Shown piece after piece: positions 23,276-37,000 of a DNA stretch of 64,000 bases. The notes beneath the pieces are model-generated. The model ran no database searches, was not told the DNA's origin, and was given only the letters and a program-made list of their open reading frames with translations. The stretch's first letter is position 1. Every line of letters starts with the position of its first letter. The stretch is from Paramarasmius palmivorus (taxonomy: Eukaryota; Basidiomycota; Agaricomycetes; Agaricales; Marasmiaceae): assembly GCA_037176845.1 (NCBI GenBank), contig JAYKXP010000062.1, forward strand, positions 248,001 to 312,000. The letters run 5' to 3'. The position numbers were made by a program, and so were the translations under genes.

Positions 23276-26200
23276 TCACAGACACAAATTCTTGAGACGA
23301 GGATACAAAACCACTTCGTCGTCATCTGTGTCTCCTTCCACCGCGTCCGAATCTTTACAGACATACTCATGCGTGGTAGTGTAGTATTCATCCACATAGC
23401 AATCCGTTGCTAGGTGTGTATTGTTAATTTCCGGCAGTAGAAGCATTCGAAATCGAGCACTGACCGTCATCGTCAACCTCATCGAAACATGATTTTCTAC
23501 CTGCCACCTCCAAGATCGTGTAGCCAAGAGACGTCGCGAGCGTTGTCGATGTGAGGTCGAGATTTTGGATCACATCGGGAATGCCGTCAAAGTTGGGATA
23601 CCACTGATATTGCACTATTTCTATCTGGCTCGTAAACACCGGAAGCCCCAGAGTCAGCCGTTCATGCTCCGGGATTGCTTCGGCCCCAGAAGAGTCAAGC
23701 GACCAGTAATACTTCGGCTCTCTTAGCCAGAAATCCCACCTGTCTTCACTATCGCATGGTCGGGGAACCGGTCGAATGAAAAGATAGATGGGCTTTTCCT
23801 CCGGCACATCCATGTGCGTATGAGATGCCTCATGCTCCTTGACCTGTTCAAATTTGAGGCAAAAGTGTGACAGTATACCTATTATGATTCCATCAGTACT
23901 ACTCTTACATGTAGAGAACCACAAAGACTCACGATATTCCTCCCACTCGTCCTTTCCGATCCCAAGCTGGCTAAAAATACCATGCGCCTGTAATACCCAT
24001 GACTTCACAAAGTCGTTCCAAGCCTCCACGGGCAGTAAGTTGTAACACAACCTAAACGGCTCTATCAGAGCTCCTCCATCTGGTGGCTTTAATGTGAACC
24101 TGAAATTCCAATCAGCCTAAACTCCAACATCACCATTACAGACGCACCTCACTGATCCATCGTCCATCATGGATGTGCTTCCTTCTGGAGCATCCGGTAC
24201 CCTTTCCAAAAACTCATAATGCCATTTTCCACTATCTCCTGGGTATCGAGCAATGACCTCTAGAGAGGTTCGGTGGTAGAGTGTGCCAGGGAGAGATGAT
24301 AGAAGCAATTTTGTGTCTTCGTCATTTGGATAATGCAAAAATGATCCACTGGAACAGCAGATGTCTTGAATGATGCCGCGAGCTGACTCGTCCGTGGTTA
24401 TGCATTGATCCTTGTCAGAGCTAGAATAGCTACCCACTGCAAGGTGCAAATTATGAACTTCCAGCAGGATGAGCATTCAACATCAAGAACTGACCATCAG
24501 CGTCAACTTCTTCGAAACACGACACCACCTCCAGGATTGGGTACCCAAGAGATTTTGCAAGCCCCGTCGATGTAGGATCAAAACCTCGAGAGCGATGGAT
24601 CATCTCTAGGACGTCGTAGGCATCCCGATCCCAATGGTAATGCGACATTTTTATCTTTGTCGTAAATGTCGGAATCCCAAGGTTCAGTCGTTCATGTTCC
24701 GGGATTGCTTCAGCTCCAGAAAGGTCAAGCGACCAGTAGTATTTTGCCTCTCTCAGCCAGAAATCCCATTTGTCTCCGCTATCATATGATCGGGGAAACG
24801 GTCGGATGAAAAGGTAAATCGGTGTTTCCTCCGGCACGTTCATGCACGTATAGGATGTCTCATACTCCTCGACACATTTAAGTTCGACTGTAATATCTGT
24901 GATTGTACCTATCACGATTCTATCAGTACTGCGGCTCGGAAAGACCTGCAATGCAACCCACAATATTCGCCCCATTCATCCTCTCCAATTCCAAGCTGGC
25001 TAAAAATACCATGCGCCTGCAATAACCACGATTCCTGAAAGTCGTTCAAGGGCACGTACTTAGACAGCAGAACCCATCGAAGACTCCCCAAATCCGATCG
25101 TCTCAATGTGAATCTGGAATCCCAATCAACCTAAATCCCTAGTTAACCACCATTCCAGACACACCTCCTTGATCCATTGTCCATTGTAAACGCATTTCCC
25201 TGCAGGATATCAAGATTGGTGATAGGATATATGTCAGACCAGCGATAACACCATATCTCCCGTTCTCTCGGGTATCGAGCGATGATCTCCCGAGAGGTTC
25301 GGTGGCAAATCGTGCCGGGTAGAGATGGTAGAATCGATTTTACGTCTTCGTCATACGGATAACTGAGGAACGCTTTACAAAAGTAGATGCATTCAATGAA
25401 GTCGCTTATCGAGAGCGTTCTATTCAGGTATTCGAAAAGAACGTCAGTCTTGCTGTATGTCTGGAGGGTCAGAGGAGGAAGACCTTGATCGCCAGACTCA
25501 GAGGTCAGATAAGCAAGCCCAGGGTCATCGAACATGTCGGAAAGCGGGACAAAAGGGCCGATGCGTATGAAACCGGTCTTCGGATCAACCCAGAGGTCTT
25601 CAGATAACTAGACATTCAAAGCATTAGTTATGTATAAACAAGTAGCATAGAACGACGATGTACTATTGTCTCATCATCGATGCCTTGTACTACAACTGCC
25701 TGTAAACAAGGAACGGTCAATGTCAACAAGAGTAGGGTGTATAGTTTGAACGTACTTGGTAGGAAATATAGATATTCAGCAAGAGCGAGAAGTTGCGTTC
25801 CCAGATATGGGATACTGGTACAAGGGCTAGAACACTAGGAATTGAGTCATGCTGGCAGTGTAGGAGGAAGTCAATCCAAAGTCAATCTTACCATCATAGA
25901 ACACCAGTGCAGGCAATGCATTCATGTTGCTACGACCAAATAGCTGAACGTAATTGATATCCCTGTGCCATTGTCAGTGCTCAATCTCCAATATTTTTGA
26001 CATGTATGGCTCACTTGACAGCAGAGAAGGTATCAAAGTCAAGTTTGCATGCCTGTAACAATACAGAGGTCAGTTACAACACCTATTGGGTAAGAAACAT
26101 GCGCACTTTGACAGCATCGCGACCACTGTATTGAACATGCAAAAACTCTTCGTCCTTGTCTTCACCGCGAATTCCAGCAACACAGATAGTTCGACAGGCT

Positions 26201-26495
26201 TCCAGGTTTTCCCATCCTTCTCCGTACGTCTGCACCGAGGTCTCAGCAATCTTCCGCTTGAGATACACTTTTCCGATCGGGATTTCTTGGTACTGAAGTG
26301 CGCGCATGTGGAATGTCAGTAAAGTACCAAATTCACATTCGCTCGACAATGTACCTCGTCCAGAATCGTTCGGACTATTTCCTTGCTATCCACATATTGT
26401 ACGACGCTCCCATTGTAAATAGAATGTTGAGACCCTGTGATAGCGTTGAGGTTTCCGCCATTGATGGTGAACTGCGAACATCCTTCGAGTGACAT
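23276..26495 (-). CDS. Chimeric MSLxG-family gene with duplicated C-terminal module (copies D and C fused)
   Basis: Thirteen exons stay in one frame: 26355-26495, 26107-26292, 26015-26052, 25892-25962, 25756-25826, 25664-25699, 25165-25607, 24962-25113, 24495-24908, 24148-24436, 23933-24099, 23465-23878 and 23276-23409. They total 2556 bases, 851 residues. The first nine form a complete family member. Exon 10 begins like a normal last exon (SSSDKDQCITTDES) but near 24385 runs directly into the middle of another copy's exon 7 (RGIIQDICCSSGS, then YPNDEDTKLLLSSLPG). Exons 8, 9 and 10 of that second copy follow. The product would carry the C-terminal module twice. This is best explained by unequal recombination or a deletion between tandem copies. 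All splice sites are intact, so expression is plausible but unproven. The last exon is nearly identical to that of copy B. Confidence 0.78.
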
Positions 26496-26640
26496 GGTGG
26501 GGTATGAAGGTAAGGAAGGGAAGCGCTGTATATACATGTCCAGAAGTGTGTTCACGAGAGCGTGAGAAGCCCTTGCACTGCACGACAGCAGAATTGACTG
26601 AACTCTATCAGGTCATGAGCCTCATACCATACAGCATAAC

Positions 26641-26700
26641 CGCGCCTTTCGCTGATAGCACGGAGAGCGCTAACGCTGAAGTACGCGCTAGAAGGCTCAT
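26641..26700 (-). promoter_or_regulatory. Conserved upstream box of chimeric MSLxG gene
   Basis: Carries the same GCACGGAGAGCGCTAACGCT word as copy B, at 26658-26677, about 160 bases before the ATG at 26495. It is followed by TACGCGCTAGAAGGCTCATT, which copy B also has. Confidence 0.55.
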
Positions 26701-26969
26701 TGCTGTACATGCTATGAGCATGAGTGATTCGACATCCAGAGCAAAACTTACTTCTGGCCGCGAGTAGCATGCTGTCGCCCCACTCATCCATCAGCCCCAC
26801 GTCTGACTGAAGGTCCAGACACGAAGGTCACCTACGAGAAAGCTGACCAGTAGATAATCGGTGTGCTTGGTATGATGTGATGGATGCGATATTTTCACTA
26901 CGGAGACATCAACGATGCAACCGCCGGGTTCTAAAATTAGCGGAAAGCTAAGAATGGGGCATGGGGTAT

Positions 26970-28790
26970 GTCATCAACGGGCTCTCTTTGAATCTCCAAC
27001 ACCTTGCCTTCTTCCATGTCAAGCCCTCAGATTTCAACAATGAACATCCAAACACGTTGAATAATTCTGTCCGGAGGAATGGGCTCAGTAATGAGCTCAC
27101 GTCGGTGCGGAATGCGAAACGAGGAACGATAAATATTCCCGAGGTTGTGCGTCGCTGTTGCTTGGGAATACTTATGTCCGAACTCGAACATTGAGGTCGT
27201 TCCAGTAGCGAATAAAATGCTATAAAATGTTGCAAAAGTGTGCAGGAAGTAGATACCATGGTAACCACTGAAAAAGTACCCCGTTAGCGTCAGGGTTGAA
27301 ACTCTATGAACTTGTAAATTGAATAAGCGCAAAAAGATACAATAAGTTGAAAACTCACGGCAGATCTCGGCGGAGTTGGAACCTGAGTGCGTTCACAGAG
27401 ATTTCACACCTGATTATAATCCATCCGGGCTGAAGAGGATGTGGAAAGTAACCGAGAGAGAGGAAATGACATGGTGGTGTTGAGAAGAGATGGTCCGTGC
27501 ACCGAGCGCTAAGCAGGCGCTCCGAGTTTAGGGCAGGTCAACTCGTCTAATCGCCTCTGGTTCTCTACGCTCTATCTTCCTCCTGATACCTCACTAGTTT
27601 CCGCCAGCTCGTTGTAGATATTGATGATGAAGGTAATCAGTCGAACTTCAAAGCTCCAAAGTACACCAGTAAGCACCTTTTTAGCCTCCTCTCCCTCTCG
27701 CTGAAGACTGCTTTGTCGCTTTCCACGATCACCTACCATCTCCAAACCTTCCTGTGACAGCTACGCCCGCTCAAACACTCGAAATCGCTCAATTAAATTA
27801 TCAGAATCTTTCCGCGTGCCAACCACAGCTATGAAGACCACATATTTTGAACGTGGAGAAGCGTGAAGAGGACGGAGGCAGTACACGGAATCGGGGAAGG
27901 AATGGCTAGGTTGATTGAGCTGACAGCTAGTGGTGACATGCAGGCTTGGGTATAGGCTTACTATTCGCCGAGACGGCGGTTGTGGTGGCGTTTTGGGAGA
28001 AGCGAGTTCTCATGAGAGCTACGGTGCGTCTCTTTCTTTTCTTATTATTACTTTGGTTTATCTCTGATAGGAATGCTATCATCTGGAAAGACGAATATAC
28101 GAGTAGGTGGTTCGACTGTATCCGTCTATTTACACCTAGCTCCTTCCATAGCAGCTCAGCCTCACTGTGCCCATGAACGTTAAACACGACGCGTAGCACC
28201 CGGAAACACGGAGAAGTACCCTTAGTATTACCATCGAAGATCAGTGTTGAACTGACCACTTCATACAGAACTCCAAAACTCTCGAACTCTCGACACGACG
28301 GTATATCACGTTTCACTCTTTTACATCGGCTTACTCACCTTTCCCTTGTTGTTCTATTAAGCTAGGCTCCTTTGAAGATGCTGCAACCCATATGCATTCA
28401 TAAACGAAGCAGAGAGGGACATTTCAAACTTCGTCGGTTTTATACATAGACGCCTCTCAGGTATCGATCTTGGCCATCGGTGCCGACGAAGGACCAAGGG
28501 AAAGAACGCGAAGTTCTACCTCAAGCTTCAAGCTGCAGATCTTGGCATCCAAGTCATACTAAGGGACGATATTGAACGCGAGCCTCATGTTGGGCGAAGC
28601 AGAATGAACTTGGAACAGTCTCTCGGCCGATGTCGTAGCAATATCTATACCTACTGCAGGGGGCTTAATACCACAACCTCTCGTGTACGGTTACCAGCCT
28701 TTCTGTTGCGCGAGAATCATATCGTATATTATGCATGTATCTAGACTTGCGAATGTACAGCATGAAAGATACATACAACGAAGCCGAAGT
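26970..28790. repeat. Duplicated block, copy 2
   Basis: Direct repeat of 20280-22060. Small insertions and deletions break the open frames present in copy 1, for example the region around 28140-28640. No gene is supported here. Confidence 0.6.
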
Positions 28791-28850
28791 TTGACGTCAA
28801 GCACGGATGGGAAAGAATAAGTAGGATACCAGTGACGGTATTCGGGTCTA

Positions 28851-29495
28851 TTACAATTCGTCCCGCCTGCCCTCGTTGCTGCTCTTGAGGATCTCGTCCA
28901 CGACTCTCGTGAAGCCGGTAGCTCCGATCTTGATGGCACCCTTCTCCTCGTAAGTAACCCAGAACAATCCTGCACTGTGCTCAAAAAGCATAGCTTGAAT
29001 GTTTGGAAAGAAACGTGACACCCTTGCCCGCGAAACGATCACCGAATGTGATTTGGTGGTTGTCGGTTTGTGGTTGAGATTCACCTGTGGGTTTTCCGGA
29101 GAAAAAGTCGATTGATTGGTGGTTGGGTACTGATAGGACTCCCAATAACGGATGAAATCAGGCGGTAGAGGTAATGGAGGACGTCAATGAGGTGGTCTCG
29201 GCCGTTGTCGAGCATGGTAGCGCCGTTGGAAGGGTCTACGGCGTATTGTGAAAATTCGAAGGCTCATCTGCGTGTGCGGTGGTTCGTAGAGATGACTGTC
29301 CATGTTCACGTTGGGGTTGTTGGCAGTTCGATCGGTGCAGATGTGAGCTAATGACGGTACCAGATGTGAGCGTACTTGTCAGCCATAGCGTTCGCGGAGA
29401 TGGGGCCGGTGGTTGAGATAACGGTTTAGATGATAGCAGTTCCTTGAAAGAGGTTGAGCGAGGATGTGCCGACAAATCCAAGTTGAATGGGAGAT
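28851..29495 (-). pseudogene. Remnant of Gal80-like oxidoreductase
   Basis: The C-terminal end reads SAGLFWVTYEEKGAIKIGATG and then VDEILKSSNEGRRDEL, close to the intact GAGLFWVIDGEKGAIKMSADG and AIFKSSREGRRIDL. Further upstream, GGERPR-like DGGH-region traces and a decayed N-terminus (the expected ATG is ATA near 29490) follow. Large deletions and frame changes rule out function. Confidence 0.72.
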
Positions 29496-29647
29496 ATTTG
29501 AATGATGAGGTCGGGGATAATAGATATGCTGAAGCGTATGCGTGGTAAATGCGTAGGACGTCAGTTCCAGAAGATAGAAGACAAGTGGAAAACGCATGCA
29601 CTATTCAATGTTGCCAATAGTATCAAGAGGTTGATGGGTCAGTGGTG

Positions 29648-29842
29648 TCAATGACAAGCTTGAGGGTGTGAAGGAAAAGCGAGAGTCGCGTTCCGCGGGT
29701 CTCGTGAAATTTTCTTCTCTTCCACGATGACCTCTTCGACCATCAGACATTTTTTGGGCTTTCCGATATTAGAACACCTCGAAAAACCTTCTGCCTCATA
29801 CCTCGCTCGATAAACACTCCTGTCGTCCTCGTACCGACCCAC
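29648..29842 (-). pseudogene. Short unrecognised fragment shared with 56998-57258
   Basis: The - strand reading RCSNIGKPKKCLMVEEVIVEEKK matches RCSEIENVEKCPVVEGVIVEEKR at 56998-57258. Both follow an oxidoreductase remnant in the same orientation, so the fragment belongs to a larger duplicated unit. The parent gene is not recognised. Confidence 0.45.
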
Positions 29843-31062
29843 CTTTTCCTCGCAAACGAAATCCTCGAGTTATCATGCTCCGATTCTCTATGAGATGGTC
29901 CCAACACCAGTAATGATTTCCTTCAGGCGTCTGCGCAAGTATTGGACACAAGACACAGTTTCTCAGCACTCTGGTTAATACGAGTGTTGTCGTAGATGAC
30001 GAAGGAGCACTAGGTTGAACTGACCAGGGAGATGGGTTAGCGGATGTCAATTTCTATGGCATCGAGGTGTGTATTTTCTCCATTTTTGCACTTTCCTTTC
30101 TGTGTGCTCATATGAACCGTCTTTGCTTGCAGTCCCCCATTACTCTACTTCCTCTATCTACAACATAAATTCTCGTAACTGTGGAGGCGAACATGACCGG
30201 AGGATTGAAGACTGGCCACCATTCAGCCGTTTTAGTTGGCTTCAATGTGTGTCTTCCTTCAGTGTACTGGCTTTATTTGACCATGCTCACCTGAATTCTG
30301 TGTAGGTTGTGTCAGAAAGGTTGCAGAAAGCGGTGTACGGGATCTCTTCCCAACTACCCAGTCTTCCACAGCCTTGAACCTCGTATTTTTGACGTCTTTG
30401 ATATCGAAAGGCACGTCTTGTCGGGAGGAAAAGTCGTGTCTCCCTTCACTGCGAAATCTCGACGTCTCAATGGATCTATCTTGGCTTTATTGAGGATCCG
30501 GAACACACACCTCGCTCTACCACACCCTATTCCCCTCTTTTCTTCCAATCTTCAAACTGTTTCATCAGCTTGAGCTGTCGCATATTCTCCTTCTCTCTCG
30601 TGCCCAATAACAGTTTCTGTCGAGCTCGCTCATACATGGCGACTGGCCTTTCATCGGCAACAATGCTGGGCGCTTTTTTCTCGGCTTAATCTCGTCCAAC
30701 GCGTTTCGGAAGGGCATTGGCAGGATAGTTCTGCCGTTAAAGCTATTGTTGAATACAACATGATGGCACCAGTCAATGGTACTACTTTGCGGTATGGGTT
30801 ACGGTGATGGGATCGATGGGTTAGACAGCAGGGTATTGTGTATCCCAAGTGTACCCAGCTCTTCTCCTCTACACCTGGATACTCGTTATTGTGGAAGACC
30901 CTGCACGCTTCTTTTTTCCTTGGTCCCTCTGTACCGGGAGATCCTTCCCTTTTGGGTAACTGGCAATTGTCCAGACTCCACGTGGGGCCCTATCTCTTTA
31001 AGTTTCTCACCCACGTCCCTTTGACTTTCATCCATCTCTACTCCCAACCTCCACCATACACA
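29843..31062. other. Intergenic region upstream of the giant gene
   Basis: Only short open frames occur, none with recognisable domains. The last 100 bases are the pyrimidine-rich leader of the giant gene, ending CACCATACACA before the ATG. A decayed gene in 30050-30600 is possible but unsupported. Confidence 0.5.
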
Positions 31063-34000
31063 ATGTCGCACGACGCAGATAGCCTGCGTTATGCAATCAA
31101 CCATATCTTTTTACCGCTGCAACTGCCGCAGGTATGTCTTTTACACGTCTTCTCTTTGTCTTTGTTCTTTGTTCTTACGACGCGACCCAGGAATCCGACC
31201 AAACTGGAGACAAAGACAATTTCATCTCCAAGATCGTTTTCGATGCAAGTGAGGCGTTTAGACGACACCTTCGCCCAGAGGAAGTGCTCTTTTGGGCTCC
31301 AATGAGCCGGATGGTCAAAGCGTTTTGGGATGTGCAGAAGACGGATATCATCAATGCCAAAGACGTGAAAGGAGCATTGGATAGGCTGTTGATTGGTCGT
31401 GAGTTGCATATTTCTTTGCTCCTCGCCAACGATTTCTCATTCACTCTTTTAGAGAGTTTTGCGCTCTTTGTTCGCGCTCAGAATGCAGGTGTTATCTTTC
31501 GTCGACTATCAAGGGAACGTGTTACATTTGAGGCTTTTGAAGTCTCTCCACCATCCTCGGATGTCATCAACACCACGGGTAGACTGCTCTGCTCGTATCC
31601 CGGACCTGCTATACAGTTCACTTCGACAGTGTTCGATAGTAACGATTTCAAAGACGAGCTCGCGAATTTTTTGACGCAGATGAATAACGAGAGCTTTGAA
31701 CAAGACGATGATGAAGGTCGCCGACGTCGACCTCGATGGGGTTCCTCCGACGTTGAGGGCAGCGAAACTCCTGATCCAAAGTATATCACCAGTTTGCTTA
31801 CTGGGATTCTGAGGGGTTTGCATGGGGAAGCTGCGGATGTGGAGAGGATAATGAAGCATATCCGAGATGACGCGATTGTCAAGCAAAGGAAAGCACTCTG
31901 GAGACGCTCCGGAGCGTGGCTGGTACTTCGAGTAGCCATGCAGACTACGCTCATGCGACACGATCGTTCACACGTGTGGTACAAGTCTTTTATGGCATAT
32001 CTCCACGCCTTTGTGTTGAATCTCGCGTTGGAGCACTCCCTCGATTCGGATTTACTCCAGATCATGTGCGCTAAGACTGGGAGGAGGTTGGCGAAGCTTT
32101 TGCGGAATTATACTGTGAAGGATTTCGTGCGGCACTATGTGCTCGGGACCTGCGATAGGACACGGAATGCGCTTCAGGAACGGTGGACGAGGATTCAGGC
32201 TCTCGATGCTATTCCCCCATCGGTTGCGCGCATGCCTTGGGCGCCAATGAGCCTTCATGTGGACTTCGATACTCATATGCGCTTGAACAACTCGTCGGCC
32301 TATATAAGAGCTGCCCTCGGCCCTGATCCACGTCAACTCCCAACTCCGGCCTTCACACCCTGTGAATACCCTCGATTACGCGATGTAGACCATTTCGGTC
32401 AGGTGACCGCTGCCAAGCTTGAAGCAGGGTACTCGAAAGATCCATTCACCACTTTGGTGGACTTTGAGTTCCTTGTGGCGAGAGGGTTGAATCGCTGGTT
32501 GATACCTTGCCTTGGTTTTTCCGTTCCACAAGGCTCGTCGAGACATCTTTGGGATCTCATGTCGGCATATCACACTCGCGCGTCCGAGCATTATGCTGGT
32601 TACCCAGAAGACCAGTCGCTCATGGTGCTGACTGTACTAGAGCTCTGGGTTGCAATCGACAAGCTGGCGTGTGCGGCCATTCCGTTGATGAAGAATTATT
32701 CGCCAGAGGTACCTCTTGACACATTCAAACCTTTCTACCGCCATCTCCTACTCCGCAAAACGATTGATTTGGAGCGCCTCAGGAAGGTGGACGAGTACCT
32801 TCGGAGACGACACCATGCGGCGAGGGATGGGTCTGTCTTTGAAGATAGGATGACACCTCGTTCTTTCCCAGTCCGCTACTATGACACGATCGTGGCAATG
32901 CAACACTTGCGCGCCCAGATTGAAGCTGACGCTCGGGCGGACCGTAACCGGAAGATACAGGAGTTGCGAGAGAAAATGGACGAGTATCACCGGTTACTTG
33001 CTCTCATCAACGTAACCCAACACAGACATTTTGAGGACGAACCGCGGTGGGGCTCATCCAGGAAGAAGCGCCAGAAGAGAAATGTAGGGCATCCAGACTG
33101 CCGGAGATGTCAACTTGATGAGGACTTCAATAGACTTCGAGCGACGAAGCATGAATGGCCTTTACCTAGTAAGGAGTTGGATGTGAAGCGCGTCGTTTTC
33201 GAGTTGAGGGTTCCTACGGAGTTTGCGCTGTGGCGTGCTGCTACTGCGTTGGTGCTTTGGGATATGGGGACTCCAGCAACCATGCAGGCAGGGTTCAAAG
33301 CACAGGATCAGGTTAAACTATTGGAGAAAACGTCACCTCTCGCCAGTCATTATGTCTTCGACAAGCGTGCCATCACTCTGGCGTCTTCCTCCTGGTTGCG
33401 GTATGAGATCACGACACTTCCTGCGACTGAATCCGATATTTGCGTGCCGAATGCCATGTCCTGGAGAGGGTATAATACAGACCGCCATGTCTGGATCGTT
33501 TCTCCTGGTGGTGGCAACATGTTCCAGAATGTGGATACAAGGGTATATGGAACCCTCGTGCTCGATTCTAGCAGCCCGCCGTCGAAGTATGTGAAAGCTG
33601 GGCTTTCATACGCTGTGACTAGCACCGACCATACATCGAATCACGTGTTGGCCTCCCAATCCGACTGTCCTCCCGAAATGTCGCTGCACGAGTATATCGC
33701 TTATGGTACAATGCGTGCAGGAGGTCGTATCCAGTGGATGAACCTTCTACGGGAGCTCAGGGCTACCGGCTCAGGATTGTCATGGGGGGATGTCGAGGTT
33801 GGTGTGCTTGTTTTGATGGTGATAGCTCAAGTCGGGCTGTTTGAAGGATTTCAATCCGAACAAGGTCCCTTAACAGGCGAGCTCGAGTGGCATTCGGAAT
33901 TGAAAGAGTATCCCTTTGGCAAGCAACTTGTTCACGAGACCAGTTCGCTTCTTGCCCATGTCGAAGGGAACTGGAAGGAAGTAATCACAGTCCACAGTAT

Positions 34001-37000
34001 CGTCCTGATTGTCTCGCGGCTGTTGGCGTCTTCGCCTCATGTTGAGGTCACCAGTGCTTGCAAGGAGTTACTCCTGAAGGCACGGGGAGTGACGTGGGGC
34101 TGGCTTCAGCAACTTGAGGTGAAGATGCAAGAAGCTACTCAGGGCTCTGCAAAGCTATTTCAAGACAGGGTTTGCGAGATGGCCGCAGTATGCCGGTCAA
34201 CATTTGACGTCGACGATATCTTCGAGATAGGTGAGTTCGAACACCATTATCTTTTCCATCTTACATATTTTTGATCTTAGGGTACGGAAATGGATATCTC
34301 CCAGATATCCTTTTTACCTCTGAAGACGTTAGTATCTACGTATGCTGTGGGATTCTACTTTATGACAACATGCCCATCGACCTTGAAACTGGCACGTCAC
34401 CTAGTCTCCGACGCCTCATTCGACGCGACCAACGAATGTCTTACATCGTGGAGCCACATTTAAGGTATATGATTACTGCCCCAGACTACGAAAATGTGGG
34501 GAACCTAGGACTAGATTTAGCAATAGGTCATATCTGGAAAGCTTATCGGCGCGAATATCGTCGCTGGAGCGTTCTGGACCGCCCCAACAGGCGCTGGGCG
34601 CGCTGCGTCGCAGCTCCTGTAGGTGCTACTCCAACATCAGTGAACTTGGATTTCCTGAACGGAAAACTACTCGTGAACGGCAAGCCGTTAGGTCGTTTAC
34701 CTCCTCAAATCACAAATCACGCGCTCTACACCAGGATCTTTGGCAATGTAAGCCCGCCTTTTTTTTATTGAGGAGGATTGGGTTTATTGATATGCTCCTA
34801 GCAAAAGGTGTTGGATATTGTACCTTCTCAATTTAGGGGAATGGAATTCGCGTCACGAACACTCATATCGGGCTATCAGGTTTGGCCTTTTGTCTGCCGC
34901 CCTATGTTATCCTCACTGTCAATGTCTAGGTGTATTTTGGCATGCGGGAAGAGAACCTCGTTATCCGGGCCTCAAAGGATGGGAAGGTCTTGGAGCTGAT
35001 ACCACATCAGTACTTCTATGGCGATCTCCCAGTCCGCTTGGTTGAAGACTTCGCTCATTGGCTCGACCTTTCCAGTGGCGAAATTGAGATCCGACCACTC
35101 TCTGGCATCTGGGAGTCGGATGGTAGCAATTGGGTCATCCACTTCCGTCAGGCGCCACGTGTCTGCATGAATGCTACCCGAACGATGATCGATATCACTA
35201 GTCGAACGTTCCAAATGGTCGCTGCGACTTTAGAACCGTTCGAAAAAGGCAAATATATCATCGTGACCTGTGCACGGAACCAGGATCCATCCACCCTTGC
35301 TGTCGAACTTCCCCGCTACCGGCTGTCATTCTTCAGAAATTCAAACCATGCTCTCGAGTCTCGCAACTTCCCTGGAAATGTAATCGACCATGAGGATCAA
35401 TCAATTGGTGTACTCATTGGTCTCCGCAATTGCCTTGTTCTCCGACCTGATGACCCAACTCTCGCAGGCGCACGACGGAAGATCCTTATTCCATATGGCA
35501 AAATAGATGTCCCTTCCTATCGAGGCAATCATGTGGAAGTTTGCATCGATACGAAGAACGCGCCTTTGATCAGATTCGCCAACTACGTTGTTGACAAGGA
35601 CCAAGGCTGCATCACTGGTATTACCAGCCTGGAATCTCGGCTCTATCTTGTTTACCTTTTGGCGCTTACCAGTCACTGCCTACCCGATCCGCTGACCCAC
35701 CAGACGGGTACAGAGGAGGCCCTCTCTGAGTTCAATTCTGCCGCTTGCATGTCATTCCGTGAGCTGGGGGAGGAGGAAACAGCTCTGTTGTTTCAAATCA
35801 GTGAACTGTCTCCCACCAGGTTCGGTGCACCACAGAACTCCCCAAAGGCCCAGTCTATTACCTGGAATTCACTCCCGTCCCTCTCACAACATGACGGCTT
35901 TGCGGTTCGCGCTGGGCAAATTCTCGAGTGTGCCCAGCTGCAGAGAGTCTTTCACGAAAACGCCACCATGTCAGACAGGAGCGATCTTTCCAGTCGGAAC
36001 CACATGCTAGATGTCAGAGCAGCTGCTCGTAGTAGAGTATGTTATCCTGCTGGGATTGCCACCCGCATAGCGCATACCGTAAACGACCGGAGTTACGCTT
36101 CTCGTGACATGAAGCTTTTAGCCGAGAAGGGGGTGTGTTCTGTTGCTGCCAGTGTTTTCGCTGGTGGCACCTCTCTTTACCTGCCCACACATCCGGCTCT
36201 CCCAGGCCTGTTTGAAGAATGGAAGATCCTTCGTGCCTCTTCTAGCAACTTCGAGCTCTCCTTCAATCGTGGCTGGTTTGATATTTGTATGCCAGATGCA
36301 TGGCTGTCCATATACAAGCAATGCATCTCAAGGCATTCCTCGCAGGAGAAGAAGCAACACCAGCTTCTGTTCAGCCTCGCTGCAATGGTATTTTCCAATC
36401 CTGATCACCGCCGTTTCGTTCCAGCCATCGTTCTATCATCGTGGGATACCGATAACTTACCGAATTTTTCACCACCTGAATCTAGTAGGTCCACCTTCGA
36501 TGTCCAGAAGGGCACTAGACCAACTCGATCTGCCATAGAAAAGATCATTCAGGATGCAACAGTATCTCTTCATATTTCTCCATCCTGGAGCATTCCTAGA
36601 TATGCAGATGAAACACAGTTCAACCACACGCATCGGCGCCAGTGCCATTACACAAACCTCACTACCAACTACCGTTCGCAACTCTGCGTTTACTTCATGG
36701 GGAAGTGGGCCGGATGGATTGACAGTCAAAGTGCCATTGACTTTCCCTCTACTGTTGATCGTTCCTATTTCATGTTCGAATCCCTTGTTGAAAGAGTCAC
36801 CGACTACTTCCAAAGTTGCTGTGAAAATTCATTGCTTTTGGAACACGCGCATAGGGTCGAGGACATCTTTGATCTCCATCTCAACAACGTCATGGAAGAG
36901 GATGTTGAGAGTTACGACTTCCAGCCATACACGGGTTCTACCCTATCACTGCATATATCGATAACTTTAGGTGCTCTCCTCCAGCGGGATTGCCCGCAAA

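Noticed and set aside
31478..32065. Long antisense open frame inside the giant gene
   Set aside because: It mirrors a strongly coding + strand exon; no start context, introns or domain support it.
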